A stretch of DNA of 64,000 nt from positions 37,730 through 101,729 of the forward strand of contig NZ_JAIEZV010000006.1 in assembly GCF_019599545.1 (NCBI RefSeq), in the 5' to 3' direction. The notes below the pieces were generated by a model. It saw only the letters and a program-made list of their open reading frames with translations, searched no databases and was not told where the DNA came from. Of this stretch, positions 41,879 through 51,551 are shown in pieces (position 1 is the first letter of the stretch; each line of letters opens with the position of its first letter). The position numbers and the translations under genes are program-made. The DNA is from Halobacillus sp. Nhm2S1 (GTDB taxonomy: Bacteria; Bacillota; Bacilli; Bacillales; Halobacillaceae).

Positions 41879-42433
41879 ATGACAAATCATCATGAAGAAA
41901 GCTCCCGACAGACCATTGAGCACGCGAAAGGACTTGTGATCGATTCCATTGCGGAAACGATGGATTTGTATGGAGTGACCCGGAGTGCAGGGACCTTATA
42001 TGGGACGATGTACTTCGAGGATGATATGACGTTGGATGAAATGCGTGAAAAGCTCGGAATGAGCAAGCCAAGCATGAGTACAGGAGTAAAGAAGCTTCAA
42101 AACTACAACATTGTGAAGCAGACATTCCGAAAAGGAACGCGCCGGCAGACTTTTGTAGCTGAAAAAGACTTCTTTAATTTCTTCTCCAACTTTTTTACGA
42201 AAAAATGGTTACGAGAAGTCAAAACGAACTTAGATGCGATCAAACTTGCCCAAAAGGAATTGAATGGTCTCATCGAAGATCCTGAAGCTGACGAAGCGGT
42301 AAAAGAGGAAGCTGAACAAGTCTATCAGCAACTTGAAGCATCCAAACCTTATTACCATTGGTTACAGAAGCTCGTGGACTCTATTGAGAGTGGAGAAATT
42401 TTTGATTTTCTCCCTGTCGACCAAGAAAAATAA
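41879..42433 (+). CDS. GbsR-family regulator (choline-responsive type)
   Basis: A 184-residue MarR-like protein. Winged helix: 'RSAGTLYGTMYFEDDMTLDEMREKLGMSKPSMSTGVKKLQNYNIV' in two segments; the tail after 'KKWLREVKTNLDAIKLAQKEL' is a long dimerisation helix as in GbsR. GbsR proteins repress choline uptake and glycine-betaine synthesis genes and release DNA on choline binding. The gene is followed by a hairpin and a disrupted transporter likely to be its target. Start ATG 41879 is behind GAGGAGG. Confidence 0.87.
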   Translation: MTNHHEESSRQTIEHAKGLVIDSIAETMDLYGVTRSAGTLYGTMYFEDDMTLDEMREKLGMSKPSMSTGVKKLQNYNIVKQTFRKGTRRQTFVAEKDFFNFFSNFFTKKWLREVKTNLDAIKLAQKELNGLIEDPEADEAVKEEAEQVYQQLEASKPYYHWLQKLVDSIESGEIFDFLPVDQEK

Positions 42434-42446
42434 GATACTGCCTCTC

Positions 42447-42471
42447 TGAATAACACTTTTCCTGTTATTCA
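42447..42471. promoter_or_regulatory. Perfect hairpin/operator before the transporter
   Basis: TGAATAACA and TGTTATTCA are 9-bp inverted repeats around a 7-base centre. No T run follows, so this looks more like a protein-binding site (perhaps GbsR) than a terminator. Confidence 0.45.
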
Positions 42472-42533
42472 AGGGAGACGTATGGACTTTATAATTTACA
42501 GAATATTCAGATAATAATAAAGGAGTGATGTCA

Positions 42534-44127
42534 TTGCAATCGAATCAACAACCATCTTTTTTCGCTAAAAACAAAGCCGCAATCATGCTCGGGACGCTGC
42601 TAGGTGTTTTCGTCCTCTACATGGCCTTCACAAATGAAAACATTCAATGGGGCGGATTTATCGCCATGATTGTTTTTTATGCCCTCGTCTATTACATCGG
42701 TGCAGTCTTCGCTACAAACAAATCCGGAACTCTAGCAGACATGATGGTCGCAAACCGCAGTTTACCTCTTGGAATTGCCATGTTCACAATGGCTGCTACA
42801 TGGGTAGGTGGCGGATATGTCAATGGAACGGCAGAATTTACTTACAGCGACGGTCTCGTATGGGCTCAAGCTCCATGGGGATACGCATTAAGTCTGATCA
42901 TCGGTGGTATTTTCTACGCTCGTAAAATGCGCCGCTATGAATTCCTCACCATCATTGATCCACTGGAACAACGTTTCGGGAAAAAAATGGCCGGAGTCCT
43001 TTACATTCCTGCTTTACTTGGAGAAATGTTCTGGAGTGCTGCCATTCTAACAGCTCTCGGCACAACATTCGGTACCATTCTGAACATTGACTTTACTACA
43101 TCCATCATCCTTTCAGGAATCATTGCTATCGCTTATACCGTAGCTGGTGGTATGTGGGCGGTTGCCTATACAGACGTTTTCCAAATGGCTATTCTATTGT
43201 ATTGATAATGCATGGAGTAACTATTCAGCAGAATTCGGATCGTACGCCAATTTATTTCCACCGTTGAACGGATGGCAAGATCCTGCATGGGGGAACTGGT
43301 TCTGGAACTGGATCGACTATGCTTTGCTTCTCATCTTCGGTGGTATTGCTTGGCAAGTATATTTCCAGCGTGTTCTTTCAGCAAAAAATGAAAAAACTGC
43401 CATGTGGTTATCCATCACAGCAGGAATCATCTGCATCATTGCAGCCATCCCTGCCGTTCTGATCGGAATTGTTGGCGTAAATATGGACTGGGCAAGCATG
43501 GGACTTCCAACTCCTGAGAACCCGGCAGTCATTTTGCCGCACATTCTAAGATATTTAACGCCTGAACTCGTATCCGCTATCGGACTTGGAGCTCTCGCAG
43601 CGGCGGTTATGTCCTCTATGGACTCTTCCATTCTTTCTGCCTCTTCCATGGCATCCTGGAACGTGTATCGTCCATTGCTTAAACCGAACGCAAGCTCTGA
43701 GCAGTTGAAGAAAGTGATCAAGCGTACAATCATCATCGTCGGTGTTGGAGCTATGATCATTGCATTAAATGTTAAAAGTGTATATACGCTGTGGTATTTA
43801 GCCTCCGATCTTGTGTACACGATTCTCTTCCCACAGCTCACCATGGCACTCTTTTATAAAAATGCGAACCTTTACGGATCGATCGCCGGATTCTCCGTGG
43901 CGTTATTCCTTCGTTTAGGGGGCGGAGAGCCTGCAATGGGACTACCGGCATTCCTGCCGTACCCAATGATCAATCCTGACGGCATCGTCCTGTTCCCATT
44001 CCGTACACTTGCTTGTATTGCAGCATTCGTGATGATTTTCGTTGTGTCAGAAATGACGAAGAAAAAATGTCAGCCTCAGCCTCTTCTCATGCCTGAGGAG
44101 AGAAAGCAAGAGAAAAAGGCTTCCTAA
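42534..44127 (+). pseudogene. Sodium:solute (choline-type, SLC5A7-like) symporter, frameshifted
   Basis: Two frames together make one SSS-family transporter. The first runs from TTG 42534 (eight bases behind AGGAG; GTG 42525 and ATG 42528 are alternatives) to TGA 43203-43205, ending 'AYTDVFQMAILLY'. The second is in another frame from about 43192, 'IDNAWSNYSAEFGSY', to 44127. It has the conserved 'GGIAWQVYFQRVLSAKNEKTA', 'AVMSSMDSSILSASS', as in high-affinity choline transporters. The breakpoint falls in a transmembrane helix, and compared with relatives roughly 7-10 residues are missing, so a small out-of-frame deletion is more likely than one base error. The gene is therefore probably inactive. 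Everything else is well preserved, so the loss looks recent. Confidence 0.8.
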
Positions 44128-44135
44128 TAAAAACA

Positions 44136-44172
44136 AAAAGGGCTCCAAGTGAAAACTTGGAGCCCTTTTTTA
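44136..44172. terminator. Bidirectional terminator
   Basis: AAAAGGGCTCCAAGT/ACTTGGAGCCCTTTT perfect stem with a GAAA loop, between convergent genes. Confidence 0.94.
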
Positions 44173-44201
44173 TGTAAAAGTCCCGCTCACGAACCACTCA
44201 T

Positions 44202-44720
44202 TTATGAAAGGCAATCAAGAAAATTCTGGATATCTTTTTTCGATTTCAATTGAATGACACGCTTCTCACGACCGATTTCCTGAAACGAAAGGAGCCTTTC
44301 CTGCATGTTCTTTTTCCGTTTACGATAGGTCGTTACAATGAATTTTAAAAAGTCTGCTTCCATTCTTTCACTGCACCCTTCCCCAAGGTCCGGGCGAGTG
44401 CTTCCACGGTGGATCCACCAACGCTTCAAGACTCGAAATAGACAGGTCCTTAGAGGCAATTCCAAGTAGATGATCGTGTCTGCCCTCTCTGCGCGTATCT
44501 CATACGTAGGTCTATAATTCCCCTCTATAATCCACTGGTCTTTTTCTACGACTTCTCTCTGCCTCTCTGCGAAAACCTCCAGTGCCGCTTCCTTCCAGCC
44601 AGGCTCCCAATAAAAACGATCGAGATGATACACGTCGATATCGAGCTTCTCCCCTAGTTTCTTTGCAAATGTCGATTTGCCTACACCTGCAGAAACACCA
44701 AGCACCATGATCCTCTTCAC
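44202..44720 (-). CDS. P-loop kinase, FlaR-like 'DNA topology modulation' type
   Basis: A 172-residue adenylate-kinase-like protein: P-loop GVSAGVGKST (about 8-17), 'DVYHLDRFYWEPGW', and 'DQWIIEGNYRPTYEIRAERADTIIYLELP', the hallmark of FlaR-annotated kinases. The DNA-topology name is historical; a small-molecule kinase is more likely. Start GTG 44720 is six bases behind AAGGAGGT. It is last in a five-gene coupled operon. Confidence 0.83.
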   Translation of the reverse strand: MKRIMVLGVSAGVGKSTFAKKLGEKLDIDVYHLDRFYWEPGWKEAALEVFAERQREVVEKDQWIIEGNYRPTYEIRAERADTIIYLELPLRTCLFRVLKRWWIHRGSTRPDLGEGCSERMEADFLKFIVTTYRKRKKNMQERLLSFQEIGREKRVIQLKSKKDIQNFLDCLS

Positions 44721-44724
44721 TGAT

Positions 44725-45435
44725 CTACCTCCTTTTCTTCTTTCCGATTGAAAACCCTTCGAACAAACGCCCGCCGTATGGATTCAGTACCTCATCTACC
44801 AGTTCAACGACGCCTTCCTTCTCGCCGTGTTTGTAAAAATGATCAAAGCGTCGGACCAACCGTTCTGCAAAGACGATATCATAGTTTCGGAGCGAGCGAG
44901 CCATCCATTTTGAGGCTCCGCTCCACTGGCCATTCATTCTTAAATGAAACTCACTCGTCTGCTCTGCCAGTTTTGATGCAATGAAAAGAGATTCCCCCCG
45001 GTCTGTGCAGCCAACGAAATCGTCCAATGCATCCGTAAGGAAATACCGCTTGAACAAGAGGGTTTCATCAGACCATGGGGCCGGTCCTTCCTTCAGCAGA
45101 TCCACGGCTTCATTTTTGACAATTTCCAGACGATCATCCCATTTAAGTACCTGCCCCTCTGCCACCATGCGTGGCATCGAAGGTTGTCCACGCTTACAAT
45201 CACTCTCGAAAAACTCACGGTAGGAAGACCAATGATGTACAAAGACTTCGACCGGCCACTCTCTTGCATAGAAAGATTCGCGAAAAGAGGAGGCTACTTT
45301 CGAATCGAAAATGACGATGTCCAAATCGGATGTGCTTGTTTCCTCCCCCCTTACAACGCTCCCCGCGAGAAGGGCGGCATCACATTCCGGGAACCGTTCT
45401 CTGACCACATCTCTTGCCGCCTCTACGGCTTTCAT
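44725..45435 (-). CDS. Nucleotidyltransferase-domain protein (aminoglycoside-type fold)
   Basis: A 236-residue protein with the polymerase-beta active site: 'LLAGSVVRGEETSTSDLDIVIF' giving GS...SDLD, and a third acidic residue in 'WPVEVFVHH'. The C-terminal part is helical. This is the form of ANT/KNTase-like adenylyltransferases, but the substrate is unknown. It overlaps the Nudix gene by 4 bases and is followed by the kinase gene after 4 bases. Confidence 0.82.
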   Translation of the reverse strand: MKAVEAARDVVRERFPECDAALLAGSVVRGEETSTSDLDIVIFDSKVASSFRESFYAREWPVEVFVHHWSSYREFFESDCKRGQPSMPRMVAEGQVLKWDDRLEIVKNEAVDLLKEGPAPWSDETLLFKRYFLTDALDDFVGCTDRGESLFIASKLAEQTSEFHLRMNGQWSGASKWMARSLRNYDIVFAERLVRRFDHFYKHGEKEGVVELVDEVLNPYGGRLFEGFSIGKKKRR

Positions 45436-45875
45436 AGGCTCACCCTTTCCAGAATGATCCGCGCCCTTTTATCGATATTCTCGGGGAGAGATTCAAGGCT
45501 GATATACTTCAAATCCAACGTTTCTTCACCATCCACTCTACGTTCTCCGCTAATCTCAGAAGCTATAAAACAAGCTATAACATTATAGACCTCGTCCCCG
45601 TTAGGATAGCGGTAAAAAAATTCTTCCCCTGAATACGTGGCGACTTGGCGCACATGTCCAGCCATTAGCCCCGTTTCTTCTTTCAGCTCTCTGACAGCCG
45701 TCTGCTCAAGCGTCTCCCCAGGCTCCATCGCCCCACCTGGAAGCCCCCATTCTTTTGTATCCTCTCGATACTGGAACAGCAACTCCCCCCGCTCATTCTG
45801 AACAAGAACCGTAGCCCCTGCCACGACGAGCGGCTGTGTCCCAATTCTTTTTCTTATTCTTTGTACGTAGTCCAT
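45432..45875 (-). CDS. Nudix hydrolase
   Basis: A 147-residue protein with a full Nudix box: GGAMEPGETLEQTAVRELKE followed by ETGL, fitting GX5EX7REUXEEXGU. 'FFYRYPNGDEVYNVIACFIA' suggests a nucleotide-type substrate. Start ATG is behind GAGGGGACG. It sits between the MFS and nucleotidyltransferase genes, with almost no spacing on either side. Confidence 0.87.
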   Translation of the reverse strand: MDYVQRIRKRIGTQPLVVAGATVLVQNERGELLFQYREDTKEWGLPGGAMEPGETLEQTAVRELKEETGLMAGHVRQVATYSGEEFFYRYPNGDEVYNVIACFIASEISGERRVDGEETLDLKYISLESLPENIDKRARIILERVSL

Positions 45876-45876
45876 T

Positions 45877-47112
45877 TCACGTCCCCTCTCTATCTACTTT
45901 TTTCAGGGAAGGATGCAAATAAATGAAAGAAGCGATGGTGGAAACACTTCCTCCAATAGCGATGGTCATGGATGTACTTATGTATTCACTGATAACTCCA
46001 GCCACCAAGGCAGCTACAGGCATCAACGCCCACGTCATGAAACGGCTCGTCGCCTGCACCCTTCCGAGTAAATGCTCCGGCGTCAGCTTTTGTCTTAACG
46101 TTACAATACATGGACTGCTGATGGAAGCACAAATAGTTCCGACAGCATTCAAAAGGGCTAGAGCCATAAAAGATTGATAGAAACTGAACAGGAAGATTGA
46201 AAGCCCTCCGAGTACGCCACATCCAAATAATAGGGTCCGATAAGTAACCCTCCTTCTCAGTATAGGAGAAAGTACCGCTCCTCCAATGGCTCCTAAACCG
46301 CCAATGGAAAGAAGCCAACCGATCGAGACCGCTGAAAAACCAATGTTAGCTTTTAAATGAACGATCAACATTGTCAAAAAGAGAGTCGTGCCAAATACAG
46401 AAAAGAACATAGCGATATTGGTGTAGAGTAAAGCTCGTTGTTGCATTACAAAATGAAACCCTTCGCTCATGTCTTGAGTAAATGACCGCTTTTCCCCTTG
46501 CAGCCGCTCCTCTTCCAACCGTAGACTCCAAACGACCAGAAAGCCAATCAAGAAAGAAAGGCTATTTATAATCATCCCGATTCCAGGGTTGTAAAGGGCC
46601 ACAATCCAGCCACCCAGCCCCGGGGCAAGAAAGACAGCCGTATGAAACATTCCTGTGTTCCATGCATTTACAAGATCGAGATCCTGCTTTCTAACGAGTT
46701 TCGGAATCGATGCAAACTGAGAGGTTTGATAAAGCTGTCCAAGTACACCAATAACGAAAGCTGCTGCGTATAGAACATAGATGGTAATCGTTTCAGCCAG
46801 AAACAAAACTCCTACGCTCCCAAGTAAAAGAAACCGGAAAAAATCACAGAACAGGAGAATCCGTTTCCGGTTCAGTCGATCAGCAAGCACACCTGCGAGC
46901 GGCTGCAACAAAACAGGTACCCGCTCAATAGCAGCAACAATTCCCATACTGAGCGGTGACCCGGTCAAAACCAGTACCATCAAAGGGAGCGCAATCAAAT
47001 AGATTTGATCTCCGAAAAAGGATACTAGATTTCCTCCAATGAAACGGAGAGCCTGCCGATTGGACTTGAATGACTGTTTGTCTCCAGTCTGCCATACTTC
47101 CGCACTGTTCAT
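45877..47112 (-). CDS. MFS efflux transporter
   Basis: A 411-residue protein with 12 helices. 'GNLVSFFGDQIYLIALPLMV' is the first helix, and 'LAGVLADRLNRKRIL' the A-motif between helices 2 and 3, typical of drug-proton antiporters of the MFS_3 type. Start is ATG 47112 behind GGGAGAGG; it overlaps the ArsR-like stop by 4 bases (ATGA). Likely a drug or metabolite exporter controlled by the preceding regulator. Confidence 0.87.
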   Translation of the reverse strand: MNSAEVWQTGDKQSFKSNRQALRFIGGNLVSFFGDQIYLIALPLMVLVLTGSPLSMGIVAAIERVPVLLQPLAGVLADRLNRKRILLFCDFFRFLLLGSVGVLFLAETITIYVLYAAAFVIGVLGQLYQTSQFASIPKLVRKQDLDLVNAWNTGMFHTAVFLAPGLGGWIVALYNPGIGMIINSLSFLIGFLVVWSLRLEEERLQGEKRSFTQDMSEGFHFVMQQRALLYTNIAMFFSVFGTTLFLTMLIVHLKANIGFSAVSIGWLLSIGGLGAIGGAVLSPILRRRVTYRTLLFGCGVLGGLSIFLFSFYQSFMALALLNAVGTICASISSPCIVTLRQKLTPEHLLGRVQATSRFMTWALMPVAALVAGVISEYISTSMTIAIGGSVSTIASFIYLHPSLKKVDREGT

Positions 47113-48158
47113 TTTTCCTCTCCCAAAAACAACTCCAATTCCTTCGGCAGCATTTCCCACGCCCGTGGGCTTACATGATAACGGGGGCCATAAGCGACGA
47201 TGAGCCGGGCAGATTTCAACAACTTCAGATGGTGATAGACAGTGGTTTTACCCATTCCAACTTCCTCGGTCATCTCTTTTAGGGTACGCCCCCCTTCCTT
47301 CAAAATCTTGAGCATACGCAAACGATTCTCATCTCCCAGCGCCTTAAACTTCTGAACAAGCATTTGATCCGGAACATACGGGTCGTTTGGATGAACGTTT
47401 TCATTGGACACAGGGTAATAAAAGATTTTCGTCCCCTCAATATCGGCTTCCACATTCCAAGGACGATAGATAAAATGAGGGATCATGATGACTTTATAGA
47501 CACTAGGTTCCGGGACATAACGAATTCCATGGGTCGCCCACTCCACAAAATCCTCCGCTTGCAGCTTCTCAAGACGCTTATTCTTGGAAACAGCATCGCG
47601 TTCCAGAATACCTTTGAACCTCGCCTCATCCGGTTGAATAACCAACTCGTACCACCCTGCCATCACCTCCCTGATATGACTCTTCAAGGAATGCATATCC
47701 ACCTGACTAATGTAAGCCATGTAACGTGGAAAGAATACATGATCCTTAGCTGCATCCTGAAGCCGCGCCACAGCCTCTTGGTCCCCTTGAGAAGCAAGCC
47801 TTCGATCTTGTTGATATTTCTTCCCTAAGTAGGGAATCGCAATGTAACGCAACTCCTCTTCACCTAATTCACTTACAAATTCATTGAATTCATCTAATGC
47901 ATTCATGTCCTTTTCATGAAGTAAAAGCAAAATCGTTTTCCACGTATTTTGTTCCTGGACGATTTGCAGATGATCCAACATTTCCATAGACAACGATGAT
48001 TTAATCGTCTTCCATTGTTTTTCTGTATAGTCCAGCGTGTCCAGAAGCTGTTCATTCGTGATAGCAGCAATGCCAAGTGCGGCTTCCCACAGAAGAGAAT
48101 GTTTCACCTCCACTTGATACGTCTCTCTTTTCCTTGAACTCATAGAAAATACTTCCAT
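47109..48158 (-). CDS. ArsR-type regulator with large N-terminal sensor part
   Basis: A 349-residue protein. The DNA-binding domain is at the C-terminus ('LVQKFKALGDENRLRMLKILKEGG', then 'EVGMGKTTVYHHLKLLKSARLI'), while residues 1-260 are a helical region of unknown type, with no metal motif. This arrangement, a helix-rich domain before an ArsR wing, is found in regulators next to drug exporters in Bacilli. It heads the five-gene operon. ATG 48158 is seven bases behind AAGAGG. Confidence 0.83.
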   Translation of the reverse strand: MEVFSMSSRKRETYQVEVKHSLLWEAALGIAAITNEQLLDTLDYTEKQWKTIKSSLSMEMLDHLQIVQEQNTWKTILLLLHEKDMNALDEFNEFVSELGEEELRYIAIPYLGKKYQQDRRLASQGDQEAVARLQDAAKDHVFFPRYMAYISQVDMHSLKSHIREVMAGWYELVIQPDEARFKGILERDAVSKNKRLEKLQAEDFVEWATHGIRYVPEPSVYKVIMIPHFIYRPWNVEADIEGTKIFYYPVSNENVHPNDPYVPDQMLVQKFKALGDENRLRMLKILKEGGRTLKEMTEEVGMGKTTVYHHLKLLKSARLIVAYGPRYHVSPRAWEMLPKELELFLGEEK

Positions 48159-48240
48159 TTCATCACCTCTTGCAACCATTCTATACTTATAGAATTTATA
48201 ATTCAATATAAATTGAATTAATTTTCAAAAAATATATATA

Positions 48241-48277
48241 AGGTGATTTCCCAATATATGTATGACCTGGTACACCA
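48241..48277. repeat. Dispersed palindromic repeat, copy D
   Basis: TGACCTGGT at 48263-48271 in TATGACCTGGTACACCA; the reverse complement gives GTACCAGGTCATACAT as in copy A. A second, shifted palindrome (CTGGTACACC...GGTGATCCAG) extends to about 48294, so two half copies may be joined here. Confidence 0.6.
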
Positions 48278-48320
48278 TTATTTAGGTGATCCAGCCAAAG
48301 CGACCTAACCTATTTCTGGT

Positions 48321-48358
48321 ACAAAAAAAGCATCGATCTGTTAGAACAGATCGATGCT
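48321..48358 (-). terminator. Intrinsic terminator of the arsenic operon
   Basis: GCATCGATCTGTT/AACAGATCGATGC perfect 13-bp stem with a 4-base loop; TTTTTTT follows on the minus strand. Confidence 0.93.
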
Positions 48359-48369
48359 CAATCGAGTCA

Positions 48370-49323
48370 TTAGGATAAGTTTTCGCTCCAGTCGATCGTC
48401 GCTTCTCCTTCAAGGAAACGCTCTGTATCCATTGCTGCCATGCAGCCTGTTCCTGCAGCGGTAATCGCTTGGCGGTATTTCTGATCCTGGACATCGCCAC
48501 AGGCGAAGATGCCTGGAATATTCGTGTTGGTCGTCCCGGGATCAACGAGAATATAGCCTTTTTCATCCATATTCAGCTTCCCTTTCACAAAGTCCGTGTT
48601 GGGATTATGACCGATCGCAACAAATATTCCATCGGTTTCAATGACTTCTTCTTCTCCGGACTCGTTGTCACGAACCTTAATGCCACTGATCTTCATACCA
48701 TCCGACACCATTTCAACGGGTGTTTTGTTCAGCGCCCACGTCACTTTATCATTTTCCTGCGCACGTGTCTGCATGATTTTCGATGCGCGAAGATCATGAC
48801 GCCGGTGAATGACTTGCACTTCACTCGCAAATTTCGTAAGGAAAGTCGCTTCTTCCATCGCGGAGTCCCCTCCACCAATGATGACCACTTTCTTTCCTCG
48901 GAAAAAGAACCCATCACAGGTCGCACATGTACTGACGCCTTTTCCAAGGTTTTCTTTTTCACCTGGGATGCCGAGCATTTTGGCAGAGGCACCAGTAGAG
49001 ATGATCAACGTTTCCGTTTCCAGTTCTCCTACGCCATCGACCTGCAGCTTGAATGGGCGGTCTTCTACCTCTACATCTGTGACCCATCCGCGCTTAAAGG
49101 TCGCACCAAAGCGTTCGGCCTGCTTTTTCATGTTATCCATGAGCTCCGGCCCCATGATGCCGTCAGGGAACCCGGGGAAATTCTCGACTTCCGTCGTAAG
49201 CGTCAATTGCCCGCCAGGTTCCGGCCCCTCGATGACTAGAGGTTCCATATCCGCTCTTGCTAAATAAACAGCCGCTGTCAATCCGGCAGGGCCTGTGCCT
49301 AAGATAATCGATTTATAAGCCAT
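48370..49323 (-). CDS. trxB: Thioredoxin reductase
   Basis: A 317-residue NADPH flavoenzyme. FAD site GTGPAGLTAA, redox pair CATC in 'VSTCATCDGFFF', NADPH site GGGDSAMEEA, and C-terminal FAD block 'GIFACGDVQDQKYRQAITAAGTG'. It regenerates thioredoxin. The gene is downstream of arsC in what looks like one transcript (103-base gap), and thioredoxin-type arsenate reductases need it. It is probably an extra copy, because trxB normally sits in the hprK-lgt region. Confidence 0.92.
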   Translation of the reverse strand: MAYKSIILGTGPAGLTAAVYLARADMEPLVIEGPEPGGQLTLTTEVENFPGFPDGIMGPELMDNMKKQAERFGATFKRGWVTDVEVEDRPFKLQVDGVGELETETLIISTGASAKMLGIPGEKENLGKGVSTCATCDGFFFRGKKVVIIGGGDSAMEEATFLTKFASEVQVIHRRHDLRASKIMQTRAQENDKVTWALNKTPVEMVSDGMKISGIKVRDNESGEEEVIETDGIFVAIGHNPNTDFVKGKLNMDEKGYILVDPGTTNTNIPGIFACGDVQDQKYRQAITAAGTGCMAAMDTERFLEGEATIDWSENLS

Positions 49324-49426
49324 GCAAACTCCTCCTTCAGCAAAGGTCTCCTCTTTAGAGGTATAACCTTATTCCACTGAAGTCATGCCTATTTTCTCTA
49401 TATTAAAGCTTAGCCCCATCTGTTTT

Positions 49427-49849
49427 TTACTCTCCGGTTTCAGCGAACTTCTGAATTCGCGCTTCGATTTCGTCGCGCACACGTTGGAAGAAAGCCCACT
49501 TTTCTTCTTCCGTACCTTCCGCTTTCGCTGGATCATCGAAACCCCAGTGGAAACGAGTAACGTGTGAAGGCGTCATCGGGCACTTATCGTTTGCATCTCC
49601 ACAAAGAGTAATCGCATATTCAGCATTGTTCAGAATATCAGGGTCGATGATGTCGGATGTTTGATCGGTAATATCTACATCGACTTCATTCATCGCTTTA
49701 ACCGCATTCGGGTTCAAACCGTGCGCTTCAATCCCTGCTGATTTCACCTCATACTTATCACTCAAATATTTCTTTCCGAACCCTTCCGCCATTTGGCTGC
49801 GGCAAGAGTTTCCTGTGCATAGAAAATAGATAACTGGTTTGTTAGACAT
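49427..49849 (-). CDS. arsC: Arsenate reductase, thioredoxin-coupled
   Basis: A 140-residue LMW-phosphatase-type ArsC. P-loop CTGNSCRS (Cys11 region), then the relay cysteines in '[11 protein letters not shown]', eight-residue spacing as in S. aureus ArsC. It reduces arsenate to arsenite using thioredoxin. ATG 49849 is behind AAGGAGAAATG. It lies between arsB and trxB in the operon. Confidence 0.94.
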   Translation of the reverse strand: MSNKPVIYFLCTGNSCRSQMAEGFGKKYLSDKYEVKSAGIEAHGLNPNAVKAMNEVDVDITDQTSDIIDPDILNNAEYAITLCGDANDKCPMTPSHVTRFHWGFDDPAKAEGTEEEKWAFFQRVRDEIEARIQKFAETGE

Positions 49850-49876
49850 GTAGCATTTCTCCTTTTTGTGCAAAAA

Positions 49877-51172
49877 TTATAGAATTAATAACCATAAATA
49901 AAGTCCGACGAGTGTAATGAATAAGGTCGGTACGGTTAAGATGATTCCGACTTTAAAGTAGTATCCCCAGGAAATCTTGAAGCCTTTCATGGATAAAACG
50001 TGAAGCCATAGCAAGGTCGCTAAAGACCCAATTGGCGTAATTTTCGGCCCAAGGTCTGATCCGATCACATTGGCGTATATGAGCGCTTCCCTCATCGTTC
50101 CTGACGTATTCGTGTCAGCAATGGCAAGAGCATCAATCATTACGGTAGGCATGTTATTCATGATGGAAGAAAGAATGGCCGCAATGAATCCCATGGAGAC
50201 TGTCGCCGTGAACAAGCCTTGATCTGCCGTGTACTGAATGACATTCGCAAGGATATCGGTCAAACCGACATTTCGGAGTCCATAAACGACAACATACATC
50301 CCGACAGAGAAGAAGACAATCGCCCATGGAGCTCCTTTAATCACTTCTCCTGTTTGGACAGCTGCACTCCTTCTCGCCATCAATAGGAAAAAGATCGCGA
50401 CAATACCGGCAATGATGGAAACAGGAATTCCCAAAGGCTCACTCGCAAAGTATCCGATCAACAGAACAGCAAGAACACCCCAAGACATACGGAACATCTT
50501 ATCATCCTGTATCGCTTCCTTCGGCTTTTTCAACTGAGACAAGTCGTAGTTGTCGGGAATACTCTTACGGAAAAATAAGAATAAGACAAGAATACTTGCA
50601 GCCAGTGAGAACAAGTTGGGAACAACCATGCGTGACGCATACTCTACAAACCCAATATCGAAGAAGTCTGCGGACACAATGTTCACCAGGTTACTGACAA
50701 TCAGTGGCAAAGATGTCGTATCAGCGATAAAACCACTCGCCATAATGAACGGAAGAATCATGGCTTCTTTAAAATTCAAATTCCTGACCATCGCAAGGAC
50801 AATCGGCGTTAAAATCAAGGCCGCTCCGTCATTTGCGAACAGTGCTGCAACGACAGCTCCAAGCAAGGTCACATAAACGAACATACGCTTTCCGTCACCC
50901 TTGGCTACACGAGCCATATGAAGAGCCGCCCATTCGAAAAATCCAATCTCATCTAGAATCAATGAAATAATAATAATGGCAATAAAGGCTAACGTTGCGT
51001 TCCAGACAATGTCTGTAACGGCAAGGACGTCTTGAAAATCAACAACACCAAAAATCAAAGCAAGAATGGCACCCGCACAAGCGGACCAACCGATTCCAAG
51101 ATTCTTAGGCTGCCAAATGACAAAGACGAGCGTAAGTACAAAAATAATCGTAGCAATCAGTGCTAAACTCAA
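49877..51172 (-). CDS. arsB: Arsenite efflux transporter ArsB
   Basis: A 431-residue carrier with about 12 helices of the ArsB/NhaD superfamily, not the Acr3 type. '[21 protein letters not shown]' and '[17 protein letters not shown]', with '[23 protein letters not shown]', are ArsB signatures. It exports arsenite made by ArsC. It follows arsR by 12 bases and precedes arsC by 27. Confidence 0.93.
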   Translation of the reverse strand: MSLALIATIIFVLTLVFVIWQPKNLGIGWSACAGAILALIFGVVDFQDVLAVTDIVWNATLAFIAIIIISLILDEIGFFEWAALHMARVAKGDGKRMFVYVTLLGAVVAALFANDGAALILTPIVLAMVRNLNFKEAMILPFIMASGFIADTTSLPLIVSNLVNIVSADFFDIGFVEYASRMVVPNLFSLAASILVLFLFFRKSIPDNYDLSQLKKPKEAIQDDKMFRMSWGVLAVLLIGYFASEPLGIPVSIIAGIVAIFFLLMARRSAAVQTGEVIKGAPWAIVFFSVGMYVVVYGLRNVGLTDILANVIQYTADQGLFTATVSMGFIAAILSSIMNNMPTVMIDALAIADTNTSGTMREALIYANVIGSDLGPKITPIGSLATLLWLHVLSMKGFKISWGYYFKVGIILTVPTLFITLVGLYLWLLIL

Positions 51173-51184
51173 AAAACAATCCCC

Positions 51185-51532
51185 CTAGCTATCACATTGG
51201 ATCCGAAGTCCCGCTTCTTCCAATGCTGTCAATTTCTCTTTTTGGTCCGGGATCTGTTCCAGAACCTGATGAATGATGGGATATGTGGCGTGATCTCTGT
51301 TCAAGGAATAGAAAATCCACTGCCCTCTTCGTTGCTCTTTAACAAGACCAGCATCGCGCAGCTTCCTTAGATGCTGACTGATCGAAGGCTGACTCATTTG
51401 CAACACTTCTACAAATTCACAGACACAACATTCGCTATCTTTAACCAAACCAAGAATAGTCAGCCGCGTTTTATCTCCTAAGAGCTTCAACGTTTGTGCG
51501 GCTTGTTCCAACTCAATGATTGTCTTTTCCAT
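51185..51532 (-). CDS. arsR: ArsR arsenical-responsive repressor
   Basis: A 115-residue winged-helix repressor. The As(III) site is in alpha-3: 'DSECCVCEFVEVL' has the ECCVCE cysteines of ArsR. Recognition helix 'LQMSQPSISQHLRKLRDAG'. ATG 51532 is behind GAGGTGATTCTG. It heads the arsR-arsB-arsC-trxB operon. Confidence 0.95.
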   Translation of the reverse strand: MEKTIIELEQAAQTLKLLGDKTRLTILGLVKDSECCVCEFVEVLQMSQPSISQHLRKLRDAGLVKEQRRGQWIFYSLNRDHATYPIIHQVLEQIPDQKEKLTALEEAGLRIQCDS

Positions 51533-51551
51533 CAGAATCACCTCACCCCCC

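Noticed and set aside
44725..45435. Toxin-antitoxin reading of the nucleotidyltransferase (MNT/HEPN type)
   Set aside because: The protein is too long for MNT antitoxins and no HEPN partner is adjacent; the operon setting fits resistance or metabolism better.
48469..49239. 256-codon frame antisense to trxB
   Set aside because: It is a shadow of a strongly conserved gene and has no own ribosome site or family pattern.
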